From Nonlabens dokdonensis DSW-6 (GTDB lineage Bacteria > Bacteroidota > Bacteroidia > Flavobacteriales > Flavobacteriaceae): 64,000 bases of DNA. Of this stretch, positions 9,081 through 18,295 are shown in pieces. Position numbers and translations under genes: made by a program. Every line of letters begins with the position of its first letter. Position 1 is the stretch's first letter. The stretch lies in assembly GCF_000332115.1 (NCBI RefSeq), contig NC_020156.1, forward strand, positions 1,054,001-1,118,000. Reading direction: 5' to 3'. The notes beneath the pieces are model-generated. The model made no database searches and was not told where the DNA came from. It was given only the letters and a program-made list of their open reading frames with translations.

Positions 9081-10871
9081 TTAAAATGCCTTAATATTTT
9101 CATCTCCTCGCAGTCTACGATAACGCCTGCGGGCATCTACAAAGTGAATACTATCTGCATGTGAAAAGATTATTTTCTCAAAAAGACTCTTTGCCTTTTC
9201 AGGATCTGCAAGCTGTTCTTGGTAAAGTAAGCCCAATCTATAATAAGCATCATCGGCTAGAATGCCATCGCTATAATTATCGATTATCGTTTGATAGTTA
9301 TCTCGTGCCTTTTCATAATTGCCTTCTATTTCGTACAATTTAGCTTGTTTTAATAAAGCTTCATCTTCGATTGGATCGCCTTTGTGATCTAGCAACAATC
9401 TATCATAAAGTGTAATAGCCTCTGCTCTTTTATTTTGATAATGTTTTAATTCCGCTTTCGCGAAAGCTTTCAAAGCAACAAAGGTCGTATCTTCTAAAGA
9501 GTGATCTGCAATAACCAGACTAAGCTCCATGGCATCGTTTGCAATTAATTTACTAGCAGCGCTGCGCAGCACCTTCAATTGCGTGAGACTCCAAGGAAAG
9601 TCGCCTTGATAATAACTCGTGCGAGCTACTTTAAATTGCGATTCTTGAGAACGCAAATCATTAGGAAGATCATTCTGAATCTGACTATAGAAAATCAGAG
9701 CACGGTTAAATTGCTCTTGTAAAACAAGTATGTCTGCCAGCAACATTTTCACGTCTGCCTTTTGAAATTTACTTAAGTTAGTTTTCTCTAACTGCGTGAG
9801 TAAATCACTCGCTTTTGCAGGATTGTTATTTTTAAAGGCTAGAAAACTAGCATAATCTAATTGTAATCTAAAGGTTTCCTTTTCTGCTCCATAGGTGGCA
9901 AGAAGTTTCTCATATTCTTGATTGATAAACTCATATTCAATGGCTGCAGCAGCGTTTGCCTTTAATCTTATTTTCAATACCTGCGCTAGATATCTCACGT
10001 TAATAGATTGCGTTTCTTCAATCATATAATCCAGTATCTCGTCTGCAGCTTCAAGATCGTTTTCATCTATAGCCGTTTCTACAAGATCCTGAATATTATT
10101 CATATTAGTTTCTTCACGTTTATAAATGGCTTTCTCCTGAATAAATGCTTTTTTAAAATCCTTTTGCTGCACAAATAGCCATGATAGCAATTGGTTATAA
10201 ACAGGATCTGGATTACCACGCAATCGCAATAAGAGGACTTTTCTTAAGAGTTGGTTCCCTTCATTTTCTGCATCATCAGTAACGTATTGAGAAAATAAGG
10301 CTTGTGCACGAGGGCGATAAGCTGCGTTTTGCTCGATGAGTTTAATGTTTGCATCAAACATTTTTTCTAGATCGCCTTGTTCTCCATATAGTCTAGCCAA
10401 TTGATAGTTGTAATTGAGCTTATCATTGATGGCCATTCCTTTTTCAAATGCTTCAATCGCCTCATCCAGCTCGTTACGTTCTTCAAATCTTCTCGCAATT
10501 TGATAGGTTAAATTAGGCATAGAATCTATCACCTGAATGGCTTCTTTGTAATATAAAGTCGCTAGGCTATCGTTACCTTTTAATGTAGCATTATAGCCTT
10601 TTTCAATTATAAACTGTTTATTGCGAGGAGATAGTCTTTGAGCTACATCTATTAAAGAATCTGCACTTTCATAACGTTCTAATTGCTGATAAACTTCTAT
10701 GATATTAAAGATGGTTCTAGGATTGCCGCGGTTTTGCTCATAGATTTTTTTATAAATACTAAGAGCTTTATTGTATTCTCCTTGATCCATATAGTTTTCT
10801 GCTAGTTTTGAATCTTGAGCATAACTCGAGAAACAGAAACAACAAATTAAAATGGTAAGAATACAGCGCAT
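9081..10871 (-). CDS. Exported tetratricopeptide-repeat protein
   Basis: A 596-residue protein with an N-terminal signal peptide (MRCILTILICCFCFSSYAQ) and TPR-type helical repeats through most of its length. TPR segments are clear at ~20-180 (YMDQGEYNKALSIYKKIYEQ) and ~480-590 (EIEGNYEKARDNYQTIID, DDAYYRLGLLYQEQLADPEK). Such proteins act as scaffolds in the periplasm or at the envelope; no specific partner can be named. It follows serS by 11 bases. A 15-base copy of the dispersed palindrome lies in frame and encodes the KAFAKAEL segment. Confidence 0.88.
   Translation of the reverse strand: MRCILTILICCFCFSSYAQDSKLAENYMDQGEYNKALSIYKKIYEQNRGNPRTIFNIIEVYQQLERYESADSLIDVAQRLSPRNKQFIIEKGYNATLKGNDSLATLYYKEAIQVIDSMPNLTYQIARRFEERNELDEAIEAFEKGMAINDKLNYNYQLARLYGEQGDLEKMFDANIKLIEQNAAYRPRAQALFSQYVTDDAENEGNQLLRKVLLLRLRGNPDPVYNQLLSWLFVQQKDFKKAFIQEKAIYKREETNMNNIQDLVETAIDENDLEAADEILDYMIEETQSINVRYLAQVLKIRLKANAAAAIEYEFINQEYEKLLATYGAEKETFRLQLDYASFLAFKNNNPAKASDLLTQLEKTNLSKFQKADVKMLLADILVLQEQFNRALIFYSQIQNDLPNDLRSQESQFKVARTSYYQGDFPWSLTQLKVLRSAASKLIANDAMELSLVIADHSLEDTTFVALKAFAKAELKHYQNKRAEAITLYDRLLLDHKGDPIEDEALLKQAKLYEIEGNYEKARDNYQTIIDNYSDGILADDAYYRLGLLYQEQLADPEKAKSLFEKIIFSHADSIHFVDARRRYRRLRGDENIKAF
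9453..9467. repeat. Dispersed palindrome, copy 3 (coding, 15 of 16 bases)
   Basis: CGCTTTCGCGAAAGC followed by T instead of G. It lies inside the TPR gene and is read as K-A-F-A-K-A-E on the minus strand. Confidence 0.9.
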
Positions 10872-10882
10872 AATCTTTAAAG

Positions 10883-12151
10883 TTAATCTATCGTATCAAA
10901 ACCGCAATACGGAATCAAAACTTTAGGAATTTTGATACCACCATTTACTTGATAATTTTCTAAAATACTAGCTAGAATACGAGGTAAAGCTAAAGCACTT
11001 CCATTCAAAGTATGGGCAAGTTCTGTACCTTTTTCTGCACGGTAACGCAATTTCAAACGATTAGCTTGAAACGTCTTAAAGTTAGAAACACTACTTACTT
11101 CTAACCATTTTTCTTGGGCAGTACTATAAACTTCAAAATCATAGGTGAGCGTAGAAGTAAATCCTAAATCTCCACCACAAAGCCTCAAAATACGATATGG
11201 TAATTCTAACTCTTCAAGAATACCTTTTACATGCACCACCATAGCATCAAGAGCTCCATCACTTTTATCTGGATGCTCGATGCGTAAAATTTCTACTTTA
11301 TCAAATTGGTGCAATCGATTTAAACCTCTTACATCACTTCCATAACTACCAGCCTCGCGTCTAAAGCATGGCGTATAACCAGTCATGGTGATAGGAAAGT
11401 CCTTTGCTTCTAGAATAGTATCTCTATAAATATTTGTAATAGGAACTTCTCCTGTTGGGATTAAATACAAATCATCCACGCCTACGTGGTACATTTGTCC
11501 TTCTTTATCTGGTAACTGACCTGTTCCATAACCACTCGCTTCATTTACTAAATGCGGTACTTGCATTTCATCATATCCAGCTTCGGTATTTTTGTCTAGA
11601 AAATAATTAATTAAAGCACGTTGTAATCGTGCTCCCTTATTTTTATAAACAGGGAAACCAGCACCTGTAATTTTATTACCTAATTCAAAATCAATAATAT
11701 CATAGTCTTTAACCAGTTCCCAGTGTGGTTTTGCTTCTTCATGAAGTACTGGTATTTCTCCATGTTGAGAAACTACCTCATTATCTTCATCAGTATTTCC
11801 AGCTGGTACACTTTCCTGCGGAATATTAGGTATCTCATATAAAATCGTCTGTAATTTTGCTACAGCTTCATTCAATTGATCGCCTAATTGTTTTGAAGAC
11901 TCTTTTAAATCAGCCGTTTGCTTTTTAAGTTCATTTGCCTCAGCAGCTTTTCCAGATTTATACAACTCTCCTATCTCTTTAGAAAGTTTGTTAGACTTAG
12001 CTAGAGTTTCATCAAGTTGCCCTTGAATGCTGCGACGTTGTTCATCTACCTTTATCGCATTCTCTAATAAAGGAAGCGCATCGATGTTTCTTTTTTGCAA
12101 TGCTTTTGCAAAAACGTCTTTGTTTTCACGTATTTCTGCTATTTGTAGCAT
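10883..12151 (-). CDS. serS: Seryl-tRNA synthetase
   Basis: A 422-residue class II aminoacyl-tRNA synthetase that charges tRNA-Ser (and tRNA-Sec where present). Residues ~1-110 form the long antiparallel coiled-coil arm that grips the tRNA variable arm. The catalytic domain has the serine-binding VPHLVNEASGYGTGQLP region, motif 2 (TPCFRREAGSYGSDVRG) and motif 3 (NGSALALPRILASILENYQ). The length is normal. It is followed by the TPR gene after 11 bases and preceded by the HTTM gene, all on the minus strand. Confidence 0.98.
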   Translation of the reverse strand: MLQIAEIRENKDVFAKALQKRNIDALPLLENAIKVDEQRRSIQGQLDETLAKSNKLSKEIGELYKSGKAAEANELKKQTADLKESSKQLGDQLNEAVAKLQTILYEIPNIPQESVPAGNTDEDNEVVSQHGEIPVLHEEAKPHWELVKDYDIIDFELGNKITGAGFPVYKNKGARLQRALINYFLDKNTEAGYDEMQVPHLVNEASGYGTGQLPDKEGQMYHVGVDDLYLIPTGEVPITNIYRDTILEAKDFPITMTGYTPCFRREAGSYGSDVRGLNRLHQFDKVEILRIEHPDKSDGALDAMVVHVKGILEELELPYRILRLCGGDLGFTSTLTYDFEVYSTAQEKWLEVSSVSNFKTFQANRLKLRYRAEKGTELAHTLNGSALALPRILASILENYQVNGGIKIPKVLIPYCGFDTID

Positions 12152-12235
12152 GTGATCTGATTTAAATATATAAGGGGTAAAATTAGCGATTATCGTTTAC
12201 ATAACGATAGCAAGTACAACTTAGTTTTCTAGTCT

Positions 12236-13561
12236 TTACTTTTCTTTATCTAATTGAGAAGGTATGATCCAAGAATGGTGTTTGACATGGCTCCACTCCT
12301 CTGCAGCAAGATCTACTTTAGGATCCGTTAGCTGATAAAAAGGCCGTCCATTAATAGATACTTTCAAATCAGCATACACTTCAATCTCCTTGCCTTGCTC
12401 AGCGTAAACTTTTTCTAACTTTTGAGCAAACTGCCATACAAAATCTGGCTTTGAAAGAACTGATCGCTCTTGCTTAAAACTCAATAAATTTGCAAGCTGC
12501 ACCGGTGTCTTTTTACCAGTATCCTTCTCTACAACATAAATAGTACCTTTTCCTGATCTACTGCGCAGCATCATGCGCCAGCTTAGTCTATGTCCTTCTT
12601 CAGTCCATAATACGTCATCCTCAATGACCCAATGTCTTAAAGGCAGCAACAACATCACTAATAAAAAAGCTGTTCCTGAAAATATAATAAGGTTCCTCGT
12701 TTTTGGGACAATAACTTCAGCAGCTCCATAAAAAGCTTTCTTGCTTAAAAACCTTTTATGGATAACTTCAGCAGAGAAGAAGAATACTAGAAACGATAAA
12801 GCTAAATAAGGGAAAATTCCTATTTGAAAAACTATACTATTGAAAATATGAAAGAATACAGATGCTATGACAGCCAGCCATCGCGTTCTTTTCCACAATA
12901 AAAACGGGACTATTAATAGGTCAAAGAATAATCCGAAATAAAGAATAGCCTGGTGTGCCCAATCTTGTTGTAAAATATCAAAATTTCTACCACGTGTGCT
13001 CATTAAATACTTAGGAAAGCTGCCGTCCAGCCAGTCTGGATAAAACTTTGCTACACTTGCATAGGCATATATAATTCCTAAAAAAGCAACAATGAATGTA
13101 TAAATCCATCGAGACATGTGCTCTTTCCTAAAACTAGGATTTAAACGAGCATCTATGGAGGCTGACCTATTTGCAGGCAATAACACCATTAAAAAGTTGA
13201 GCAACATGAGTAGATAGCAATGATTATTGTAACTGCTCTTTTGCAGCAAGTAAACATAAGCCCATGCAATGGCATAAAATAACATTGCCATTCGGTATTT
13301 ATAACCTACCATAACTAGTAGTCCCGCGCACCCCATAACAACGTACAAAACGTACATCCAGTTTCCAGGCAGCGGCTCTAGAAACTCAAAACCTATGAAG
13401 GTGAAGGTGAACTCAGGTTCGATAAAAAGTCTTCTTACGGCACCTAAAGCTATAGAGCCAAAAGCTTCGCAGGCTATAAGTAAACCGAAAAACATTCTAA
13501 AAAGAACTAATGCAGAGTTATCTATTTGAGTAAAAAGCCATTTATCTAGTTTGCTGTGCAT
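12236..13561 (-). CDS. HTTM-domain membrane protein (gamma-carboxylase-like)
   Basis: A 441-residue integral membrane protein. Residues ~1-290 contain about seven or eight hydrophobic segments arranged as in HTTM proteins, the horizontally transferred transmembrane domain related to vitamin K-dependent gamma-glutamyl carboxylase. Family-like pieces are LVLFRMFFGLLIACEAFGS near the start, YNNHCYLLMLLNFLMVLLPA, and ASVAKFYPDWLDGSFPKYLM. The C-terminal ~130 residues are soluble (SWRMMLRSRSGKGTIYVVEK). The start codon overlaps the end of ribF by 20 bases, so the two are translationally coupled. Biochemical function in bacteria is not established. Confidence 0.85.
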   Translation of the reverse strand: MHSKLDKWLFTQIDNSALVLFRMFFGLLIACEAFGSIALGAVRRLFIEPEFTFTFIGFEFLEPLPGNWMYVLYVVMGCAGLLVMVGYKYRMAMLFYAIAWAYVYLLQKSSYNNHCYLLMLLNFLMVLLPANRSASIDARLNPSFRKEHMSRWIYTFIVAFLGIIYAYASVAKFYPDWLDGSFPKYLMSTRGRNFDILQQDWAHQAILYFGLFFDLLIVPFLLWKRTRWLAVIASVFFHIFNSIVFQIGIFPYLALSFLVFFFSAEVIHKRFLSKKAFYGAAEVIVPKTRNLIIFSGTAFLLVMLLLPLRHWVIEDDVLWTEEGHRLSWRMMLRSRSGKGTIYVVEKDTGKKTPVQLANLLSFKQERSVLSKPDFVWQFAQKLEKVYAEQGKEIEVYADLKVSINGRPFYQLTDPKVDLAAEEWSHVKHHSWIIPSQLDKEK

Positions 13562-14477
13562 AATGCCTGGTCTTTTGCTCGTCTTGTTTCATTGCAGCAA
13601 CTAAATCTTCAAGATCTTTAAATTTCTCCTCGCTTCTCAAACGTTTATGAAAAAACAATTCCATTTTACGGTTGTACAAGTCTTCATTGAAATCAATGTA
13701 ATAGGTTTCTATAGTCTGTTGCGCCTCATCAGAAACAGTGGGATTAGTCCCGATGTTAGTCATGCCGTAAACGCGCTTCCCATCTATTACAGAACTTGTC
13801 ACATAAACTCCAGCTGCCGGAATAAGCTTGTAGGCTTCCTCTACGTGTAAATTTGCGGTAGGATAACCTATGGTACGACCTATTTTTTTACCTGATTTAA
13901 CTATACCGGTTATACTGTAATCTCTGTTTAAGTAAGTATTGGTTTTTTCTATCGCACCACTTTGTAGCGTTTTTCTAATCTTCGTGCTGCTTACTGCTAC
14001 TTCTTCTACTTCCTTTTTAGAAATTTCAATGACCTCAAAATCAAATTGGACAGCAAACTCCTTTAACTCAATGATACTAGCAGATCTATTGATACCAAAT
14101 CTATGATCATATCCTATCACAACAACTTTTGCATTAAGCTGGTCTACCAGAATATTTTTTACATAATCAAAGGCTGTAGTCCTTGAGAATTCTTTAGAAA
14201 AAGGATGAATAACTATATTTTCAATTCCTTGGTTAGAAACGAGTTGCACTCGCTCATCTATGGTATTTATTAATTTGAGATCATGATCTGGTTGTAACAC
14301 CATTCTAGGATGAGGAAAAAAAGTTAGCAAAACGCTTGTAAGTCCTTCGGTCTTTGCTCTTGATACTACTCGATCTAATATTTTTTGATGCCCTTGATGC
14401 ACTCCATCAAAAGTTCCTATTGTAACTACGGCTTTTTTGGTAGCCTTATATTCCTCAATATTATAGTAGGTATTCAA
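13542..14477 (-). CDS. ribF: Bifunctional riboflavin kinase / FAD synthetase
   Basis: A 311-residue RibF that phosphorylates riboflavin to FMN and adenylylates FMN to FAD. The N-terminal nucleotidyltransferase domain has VTIGTFDGVHQGHQK and VVIGYDHRFG. The C-terminal kinase domain has GKKIGRTIGYPTANL and NIGTNPTV. There is no ATG near the start. I chose the TTG at 14477 (MNTYYNIEEY) because it aligns with the usual family N-terminus; another in-frame TTG at 14504 would add nine residues. The 3' end overlaps the HTTM gene by 20 bases. Confidence 0.95.
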   Translation of the reverse strand: MNTYYNIEEYKATKKAVVTIGTFDGVHQGHQKILDRVVSRAKTEGLTSVLLTFFPHPRMVLQPDHDLKLINTIDERVQLVSNQGIENIVIHPFSKEFSRTTAFDYVKNILVDQLNAKVVVIGYDHRFGINRSASIIELKEFAVQFDFEVIEISKKEVEEVAVSSTKIRKTLQSGAIEKTNTYLNRDYSITGIVKSGKKIGRTIGYPTANLHVEEAYKLIPAAGVYVTSSVIDGKRVYGMTNIGTNPTVSDEAQQTIETYYIDFNEDLYNRKMELFFHKRLRSEEKFKDLEDLVAAMKQDEQKTRHYAQQTR

Positions 14478-14574
14478 TTCTAGATCTTCTGTATTAAGGT
14501 GCAAATTAAAATAATATGATTAGAAATTTAGATTTTTAAGAACCTTTTAATGGAAAAGAGGAGGTTATAGTTCT

Positions 14575-14590
14575 CGCTTTCGCGAAAGCG
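14575..14590. repeat. Dispersed palindrome, copy 4 (intergenic)
   Basis: A complete 16-bp copy between pth and ribF, flanked by TCT on the left and GAATT on the right, the commonest flank arrangement. Confidence 0.95.
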
Positions 14591-14622
14591 GAATTACAAC
14601 AACCCTTAACAAAATAAACACG

Positions 14623-15261
14623 CTATTTCCCGTTGTACTGATTCATGGTATTTGCCAGACCAGCATGGGTAAATGATAACGCCATTTTTGCCGCAGTATC
14701 AAGACGTTCTGGAAGTGATTTTTGCTCCTCACTATTCCATTCACCTAATACATAATCTACCTGGCGACCTTTAGAAAACTCATCTGAAATACCAAAACGC
14801 AATCGCGGATATTTAGGCGTATTTAATGTAATTTGAGTGTCTTTCAAACCGTTGTGTCCACCGTCAGTGCCTTTGGCCTTCATGCGTAGTGTTCCAAAAG
14901 GCAAATTTAAATCGTCAGTTATTACCAATATGTTATCGATAGAAATACCTTCCTGCTTCATGTAGTATTTAATTGCTTTACCACTTAAGTTCATAAACGT
15001 ATTAGGCTTAAGTAACAGCACACTTTTCCCCTTATGAGTGATACTCGCCACATCTCCAAGTTTAAGCGTTTCAAAACTAGCCTCCTTTTCGGTAGCTATT
15101 TCATCTAAAATCTTGAAACCAATGTTATGCCTAGTTTCAGAATATTTTGCACCTGGATTTCCCAAGCCTACAATCAAGAATTTTTTCATGGAGTCTTCTT
15201 CATTTAAAACAGTTGTGATTCTTGCATCACGAGTAAATATTTTTTTAAACCAATTCAACAT
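14623..15261 (-). CDS. pth: Peptidyl-tRNA hydrolase
   Basis: A 212-residue peptidyl-tRNA hydrolase that frees tRNA from peptides dropped during translation. The core begins FLIVGLGNPGAKYSETRHNI (catalytic His in the TRHNIGF segment) and includes PNTFMNLSGKA and DDLNLPFG with GTDGGHNGLK. About 24 residues precede the usual core start; similar short N-terminal extensions occur in flavobacterial homologues. I chose the ATG at 15261 (MLNWFKKIF) because a longer frame starting at 15285 would run into the rplY terminator hairpin. Confidence 0.96.
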   Translation of the reverse strand: MLNWFKKIFTRDARITTVLNEEDSMKKFLIVGLGNPGAKYSETRHNIGFKILDEIATEKEASFETLKLGDVASITHKGKSVLLLKPNTFMNLSGKAIKYYMKQEGISIDNILVITDDLNLPFGTLRMKAKGTDGGHNGLKDTQITLNTPKYPRLRFGISDEFSKGRQVDYVLGEWNSEEQKSLPERLDTAAKMALSFTHAGLANTMNQYNGK

Positions 15262-15274
15262 GTTGTAAAAATAA

Positions 15275-15306
15275 AAAAGCTGCAAGATTTATTTCTTGCA
15301 GCTTTT
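15275..15306 (-). terminator. Terminator between rplY and pth
   Basis: A 13-bp stem (15275-15287 with 15294-15306) flanked by A and T tracts, just downstream of rplY on the minus strand. It also argues against a pth start upstream of 15261. Confidence 0.8.
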
Positions 15307-15330
15307 ATAAAATTATAAGTGCTTTCTGTT

Positions 15331-15963
15331 TTATTTAACAGCAGCCTCATCATCAGTTTGTGTGGAAGGAACATCTCCTGCTTCCACTTCTTCTTCTTCC
15401 TCCTCATCAACAATAGCAGTACGAGAAGTTTTGATCATTACTACAACAACAGAGTCTGGATGCATGATTTCATACTCGTCTACTCTTAAGTCACGTACAT
15501 ATCTTTTATTACCAATTTTCATGTCAGTAATATCAATTGTAATGAAGTCTGGTAAATTTGCAGGAAGTGCTTTTACCTTAAGTTTACGGTTGTTACGACG
15601 TAATACCCCACCATTAAGTACACCCTTTGAAGAACCTGTAAGTTGCACAGGAACTTCCATAGTTACCATTTTATCATCAAAAATTTGATAAAAATCAGCA
15701 TGTAAAAGAAGTTCTTTTACTGGGTGCCACTGCATGTCTTGAGCGATAGCGTTGTACTTACCATCTTTTCCTAAATCCACAACCACAGTGTGCGCATCTG
15801 GAGTATAAACAAGCTTTGTAAAAGCATTAATCTCTGCTGAAAAGTGTATAGGCTCGTCTCCTCCGTAAATTACGCAAGGAACCAATCCAGCATTACGTAA
15901 GGCTTTTGTTGCTTTCTTGCCCACGCTTTCTCTTTTTGATCCTAAGATCGTGATTGATTTCAT
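15331..15963 (-). CDS. rplY: 50S ribosomal protein L25 (Ctc-type)
   Basis: A 210-residue L25/general stress protein Ctc-type ribosomal protein that binds 5S rRNA. It has the N-terminal L25 barrel ([26 protein letters not shown]), the TL5-like C-terminal domain ([20 protein letters not shown]), and an acidic tail rich in Glu at ~190-200 that is usual in the long form. It starts 24 bases after prs on the minus strand. The prs-rplY-pth order is common in bacteria and supports co-transcription of the first two, with a terminator before pth. Confidence 0.97.
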   Translation of the reverse strand: MKSITILGSKRESVGKKATKALRNAGLVPCVIYGGDEPIHFSAEINAFTKLVYTPDAHTVVVDLGKDGKYNAIAQDMQWHPVKELLLHADFYQIFDDKMVTMEVPVQLTGSSKGVLNGGVLRRNNRKLKVKALPANLPDFITIDITDMKIGNKRYVRDLRVDEYEIMHPDSVVVVMIKTSRTAIVDEEEEEEVEAGDVPSTQTDDEAAVK

Positions 15964-15987
15964 GTTATATATATTTAGTTAATGAAA

Positions 15988-16929
15988 TTACATTATAAAG
16001 TGTTCACTTATCGACTTGTTGTTCTGTACACTTTGCATTACTTCTGCAAAAAGTGACGCACATGAAAGTACTTTAATTTTAGGACTTTCTTGTTTCAACG
16101 GTATCGAGTCAGTGACGATTAATTCTAATAGTTGTGAGTTATTGATGCGCTCATAAGCTTTTCCTGAGAGAATGGCGTGAGTACAAATAGCTCTTACACT
16201 TTTTGCACCTCTTTCCATCATGACGTCAGCAGCTTTGGTTAATGTTCCAGCAGTATCTACCATGTCGTCTACTAGAACTACATTTTTCCCTGTCACATCA
16301 CCTATAAGTTCCATGTGAGAAATTACATTTGCTTTTTGTCTTTGCTTGTAACAAACCACTACGTCGCTTTCTAACGTCTTTGCGTAGGCATAAGCTCGTT
16401 TTGAACCTCCCATATCTGGAGAAGCAATAGTAAGATCGCTTAAATTCAAACTCTTTAAGTAAGGAATGAATAAAGCACTAGCAAAAAGATGGTCCACTGG
16501 TTTTTCAAAAAATCCTTGAATTTGATCTGCATGTAGGTCCATCGTAATAATACGAGTAGCACCTGCAGATTCTAAGATTTTAGCAATCATTTTTGCACCT
16601 ATAGGAACACGAGGCTTATCCTTCCGATCTTGACGTGCCCAACCAAAATAAGGTATAACGGCAGTTATGTGTCTTGCACTAGCCCTTTTTGCAGCATCGA
16701 TCATCAAAAGCATTTCCATCAGATGATCACTGCTAGGCTGAGTAGAACCTATAATAAAGATACGACGACCTCTTATAGACTCCTCAAAAGATGGCTGAAA
16801 TTCTCCATCACTAAATGTAGAGAAATTCACTTTTCCTAAACTTGCTCCATATTTTTCAGCAATGGAAGCGGCCAGCGTCATACTTTGACGGCAACCAAAT
16901 AACTTAGCATCTTCTATAGGGTAACTCAT
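15988..16929 (-). CDS. prs: Ribose-phosphate pyrophosphokinase
   Basis: A 313-residue PRPP synthetase that makes phosphoribosyl pyrophosphate from ribose 5-phosphate and ATP for nucleotide, histidine and tryptophan synthesis. Signatures are FSDGEFQPSFEESIRGRRIF near residue 40-60, IPYFGWARQDRKDKPRVPIG at ~95-115, the metal-binding TMDLHADQIQGFF, and the PRPP loop LVDDMVDTAGTLTKAA at ~215-230. The length is standard. It is first in a minus-strand unit with rplY and has a TAnnTTTG box just upstream. Confidence 0.97.
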   Translation of the reverse strand: MSYPIEDAKLFGCRQSMTLAASIAEKYGASLGKVNFSTFSDGEFQPSFEESIRGRRIFIIGSTQPSSDHLMEMLLMIDAAKRASARHITAVIPYFGWARQDRKDKPRVPIGAKMIAKILESAGATRIITMDLHADQIQGFFEKPVDHLFASALFIPYLKSLNLSDLTIASPDMGGSKRAYAYAKTLESDVVVCYKQRQKANVISHMELIGDVTGKNVVLVDDMVDTAGTLTKAADVMMERGAKSVRAICTHAILSGKAYERINNSQLLELIVTDSIPLKQESPKIKVLSCASLFAEVMQSVQNNKSISEHFIM

Positions 16930-16963
16930 AATTTAAAACCTTCTGGTTCTGATTTTAAGGCTG

Positions 16964-16971
16964 CAAAGGTA
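16964..16971 (-). promoter_or_regulatory. Predicted -7 box of the prs promoter
   Basis: TACCTTTG on the minus strand fits TAnnTTTG and lies ~35 bases before the prs start codon. No clear TTG -33 element is visible at the expected distance. Confidence 0.45.
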
Positions 16972-17037
16972 CTTATTATTTTAGAGACCACGATCTAAAT
17001 ATAAAACGATTTGTATTCTTTAAGTAAATTTATTTAT

Positions 17038-17045
17038 TACTTTTG
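17038..17045 (+). promoter_or_regulatory. Predicted -7 box of the tRNA-Leu promoter
   Basis: TACTTTTG fits TAnnTTTG, and its end lies 18 bases before the first base of the mature tRNA, a typical short-leader arrangement. A TTG at 17011-17013 is 24 bases upstream, a little far for the -33 element. Confidence 0.5.
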
Positions 17046-17063
17046 CATTTCCAATTACAAAAC

Positions 17064-17145
17064 GCCTCAGTGGTGGAATTGGTAGACACGTTGGATTCAA
17101 AATCCAATGCTTCACGGCGTGCCGGTTCGATTCCGGCCTGAGGTA
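17064..17145 (+). tRNA. tRNA-Leu (anticodon CAA)
   Basis: An 82-base tRNA. The acceptor stem pairs GCCTCAG with CTGAGGT (one G-U pair), with discriminator A at 17145. The anticodon stem TTGGA/TCCAA encloses loop TTCAAAA, giving anticodon CAA for UUG codons. There is a short class II variable arm (GCTTCACGGC region) and a T arm GCCGG-TTCGATT-CCGGC. CCA is not encoded. The 3' half from the anticodon loop is duplicated at 21234-21281, so this gene is the integration target of the following island and has remained intact. Confidence 0.97.
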
Positions 17146-17146
17146 C
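17099..17146 (+). repeat. attL: tRNA-Leu 3' half at the left island border
   Basis: 48 bases identical to 21234-21281, starting in the anticodon loop and ending one base past the discriminator. Three further bases match upstream after a single mismatch. This is the classic form of a tRNA-directed site-specific integration site. Confidence 0.93.
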
Positions 17147-17155
17147 TTCCTTTAA

Positions 17156-17181
17156 AAAAACCCTGTAAACGCAGGGTTTTT
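17156..17181 (+). terminator. Terminator after tRNA-Leu, island-borne
   Basis: A 10-bp stem (17156-17165 with 17172-17181) and a T tract, ten bases after the tRNA. It lies inside the island, so the tRNA now uses a terminator brought by the element while the ancestral one remains at 21285. Confidence 0.8.
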
Positions 17182-17326
17182 GTATTTATCTAAACTTATT
17201 AAAAATTCGGTTAAAATGCTCTTATTTGGTAAAGTTCTGTATTTAGAGTATTTTGGTTATAAATTAAGTTCAAATCATCAGCATTCTAAATATCTAGGTT
17301 AAATAAAAACTTTTCAAAGCGATAAA

Positions 17327-18295
17327 ATGAAAGATAATAAAGGAAAGAATAGCTATTCCTTCAGGGATAAAATGAACATCGCATTCGTTGCAATTTTAAT
17401 AATTGCAATCATTGCATTGTTCATCTTTCATATAGTTGCTGAAGACCCAACTGATACAGAAACGGCCTTATTTGCTTTCCTGCAATTTATATTTTCAACA
17501 TTCCTGGCATGGATACTGGCTAACTATAGTTCTAAGAAAGAGTTTGAGGCCAGTCAAAAGAAATTTGCAATATCTGCATACAGGCGTATTAATGAGATCG
17601 AGCGCGGTGTAGATTCACTAATTGCAGTTACAACAACTCATAGTAAAATAAATAATACCGGTGATCTTAAATTTATTGAGGCCATAGGAAACAATATTCA
17701 AAATACTATTCAATCCTCTATTGCTGACTGGGCCGATGTCATAGGAGAGGAAATTGCAACAGAAAATGAAATTGAGAAGCTGAAACGTGAGCAAGAAAAC
17801 CTTCTTAAAACATTTACAGATAAGAATGAGGAAAGTGAAGAAAAGGTAAAAGAAGAACTTGCTGCTCATGATCTTAAAATGAAGAAACTCATTGATTCTC
17901 TGCCAAGTTCATTAGCTATTCAAAACAACTCTGAAGAAGCTGTTAGTGAATACAACCTTCATCGCAAAAAGCTTAGAAATAAAATATATCATACAGGTAT
18001 ATTGACAGTAATGTTTAGAGGTGATTTATCTAAAATAAAGAAATATAACGAGGTAACAATGAGATTGCTATCTCATTCAGGTGAAGGCATATTTTTGCTA
18101 TATAATGAGAGTGATGAAGTATTAGCAACTATGTTTAATGCTAGTCCTCTTTCAGAGTCTAGTTATACCATATTAATATATAGCCTTATTAATACAAAAG
18201 AATTAACTGTAGATGTAAAAGATCAGGTTCGTGAATTTGATGTTCCTAACCGAGAAAAGTTAATTGCTGTTGATTTAGACGTTGTGTTATCATGA
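17327..18295 (+). CDS. Unknown membrane protein with coiled coil (island operon gene 1)
   Basis: A 322-residue protein that I do not recognise. After a basic N-terminus there are two hydrophobic helices at ~18-38 (NIAFVAILIIAIIALFIF) and ~47-66 (LFAFLQFIFSTFLAWILA), then a soluble region. Residues ~140-190 are strongly charged and heptad-like (ENEIEKLKREQENLLKTF, EESEEKVKEELAAHDL), predicting a coiled coil. The C-terminal ~100 residues look globular (ILTVMFRGDLSKIKKYNE, GEGIFLLYNESDEVLATMF). The stop overlaps the next start as ATGA. The design, a membrane anchor with a cytoplasmic coiled-coil sensor-like part, fits a membrane-associated complex; the function is unknown. Confidence 0.85.
   Translation: MKDNKGKNSYSFRDKMNIAFVAILIIAIIALFIFHIVAEDPTDTETALFAFLQFIFSTFLAWILANYSSKKEFEASQKKFAISAYRRINEIERGVDSLIAVTTTHSKINNTGDLKFIEAIGNNIQNTIQSSIADWADVIGEEIATENEIEKLKREQENLLKTFTDKNEESEEKVKEELAAHDLKMKKLIDSLPSSLAIQNNSEEAVSEYNLHRKKLRNKIYHTGILTVMFRGDLSKIKKYNEVTMRLLSHSGEGIFLLYNESDEVLATMFNASPLSESSYTILIYSLINTKELTVDVKDQVREFDVPNREKLIAVDLDVVLS

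Noticed and set aside
9161..9343. Short plus-strand open frame within the TPR gene
   Set aside because: It is antisense to a clearly conserved coding region and has no protein-like features; the same holds for the other antisense frames in the window.
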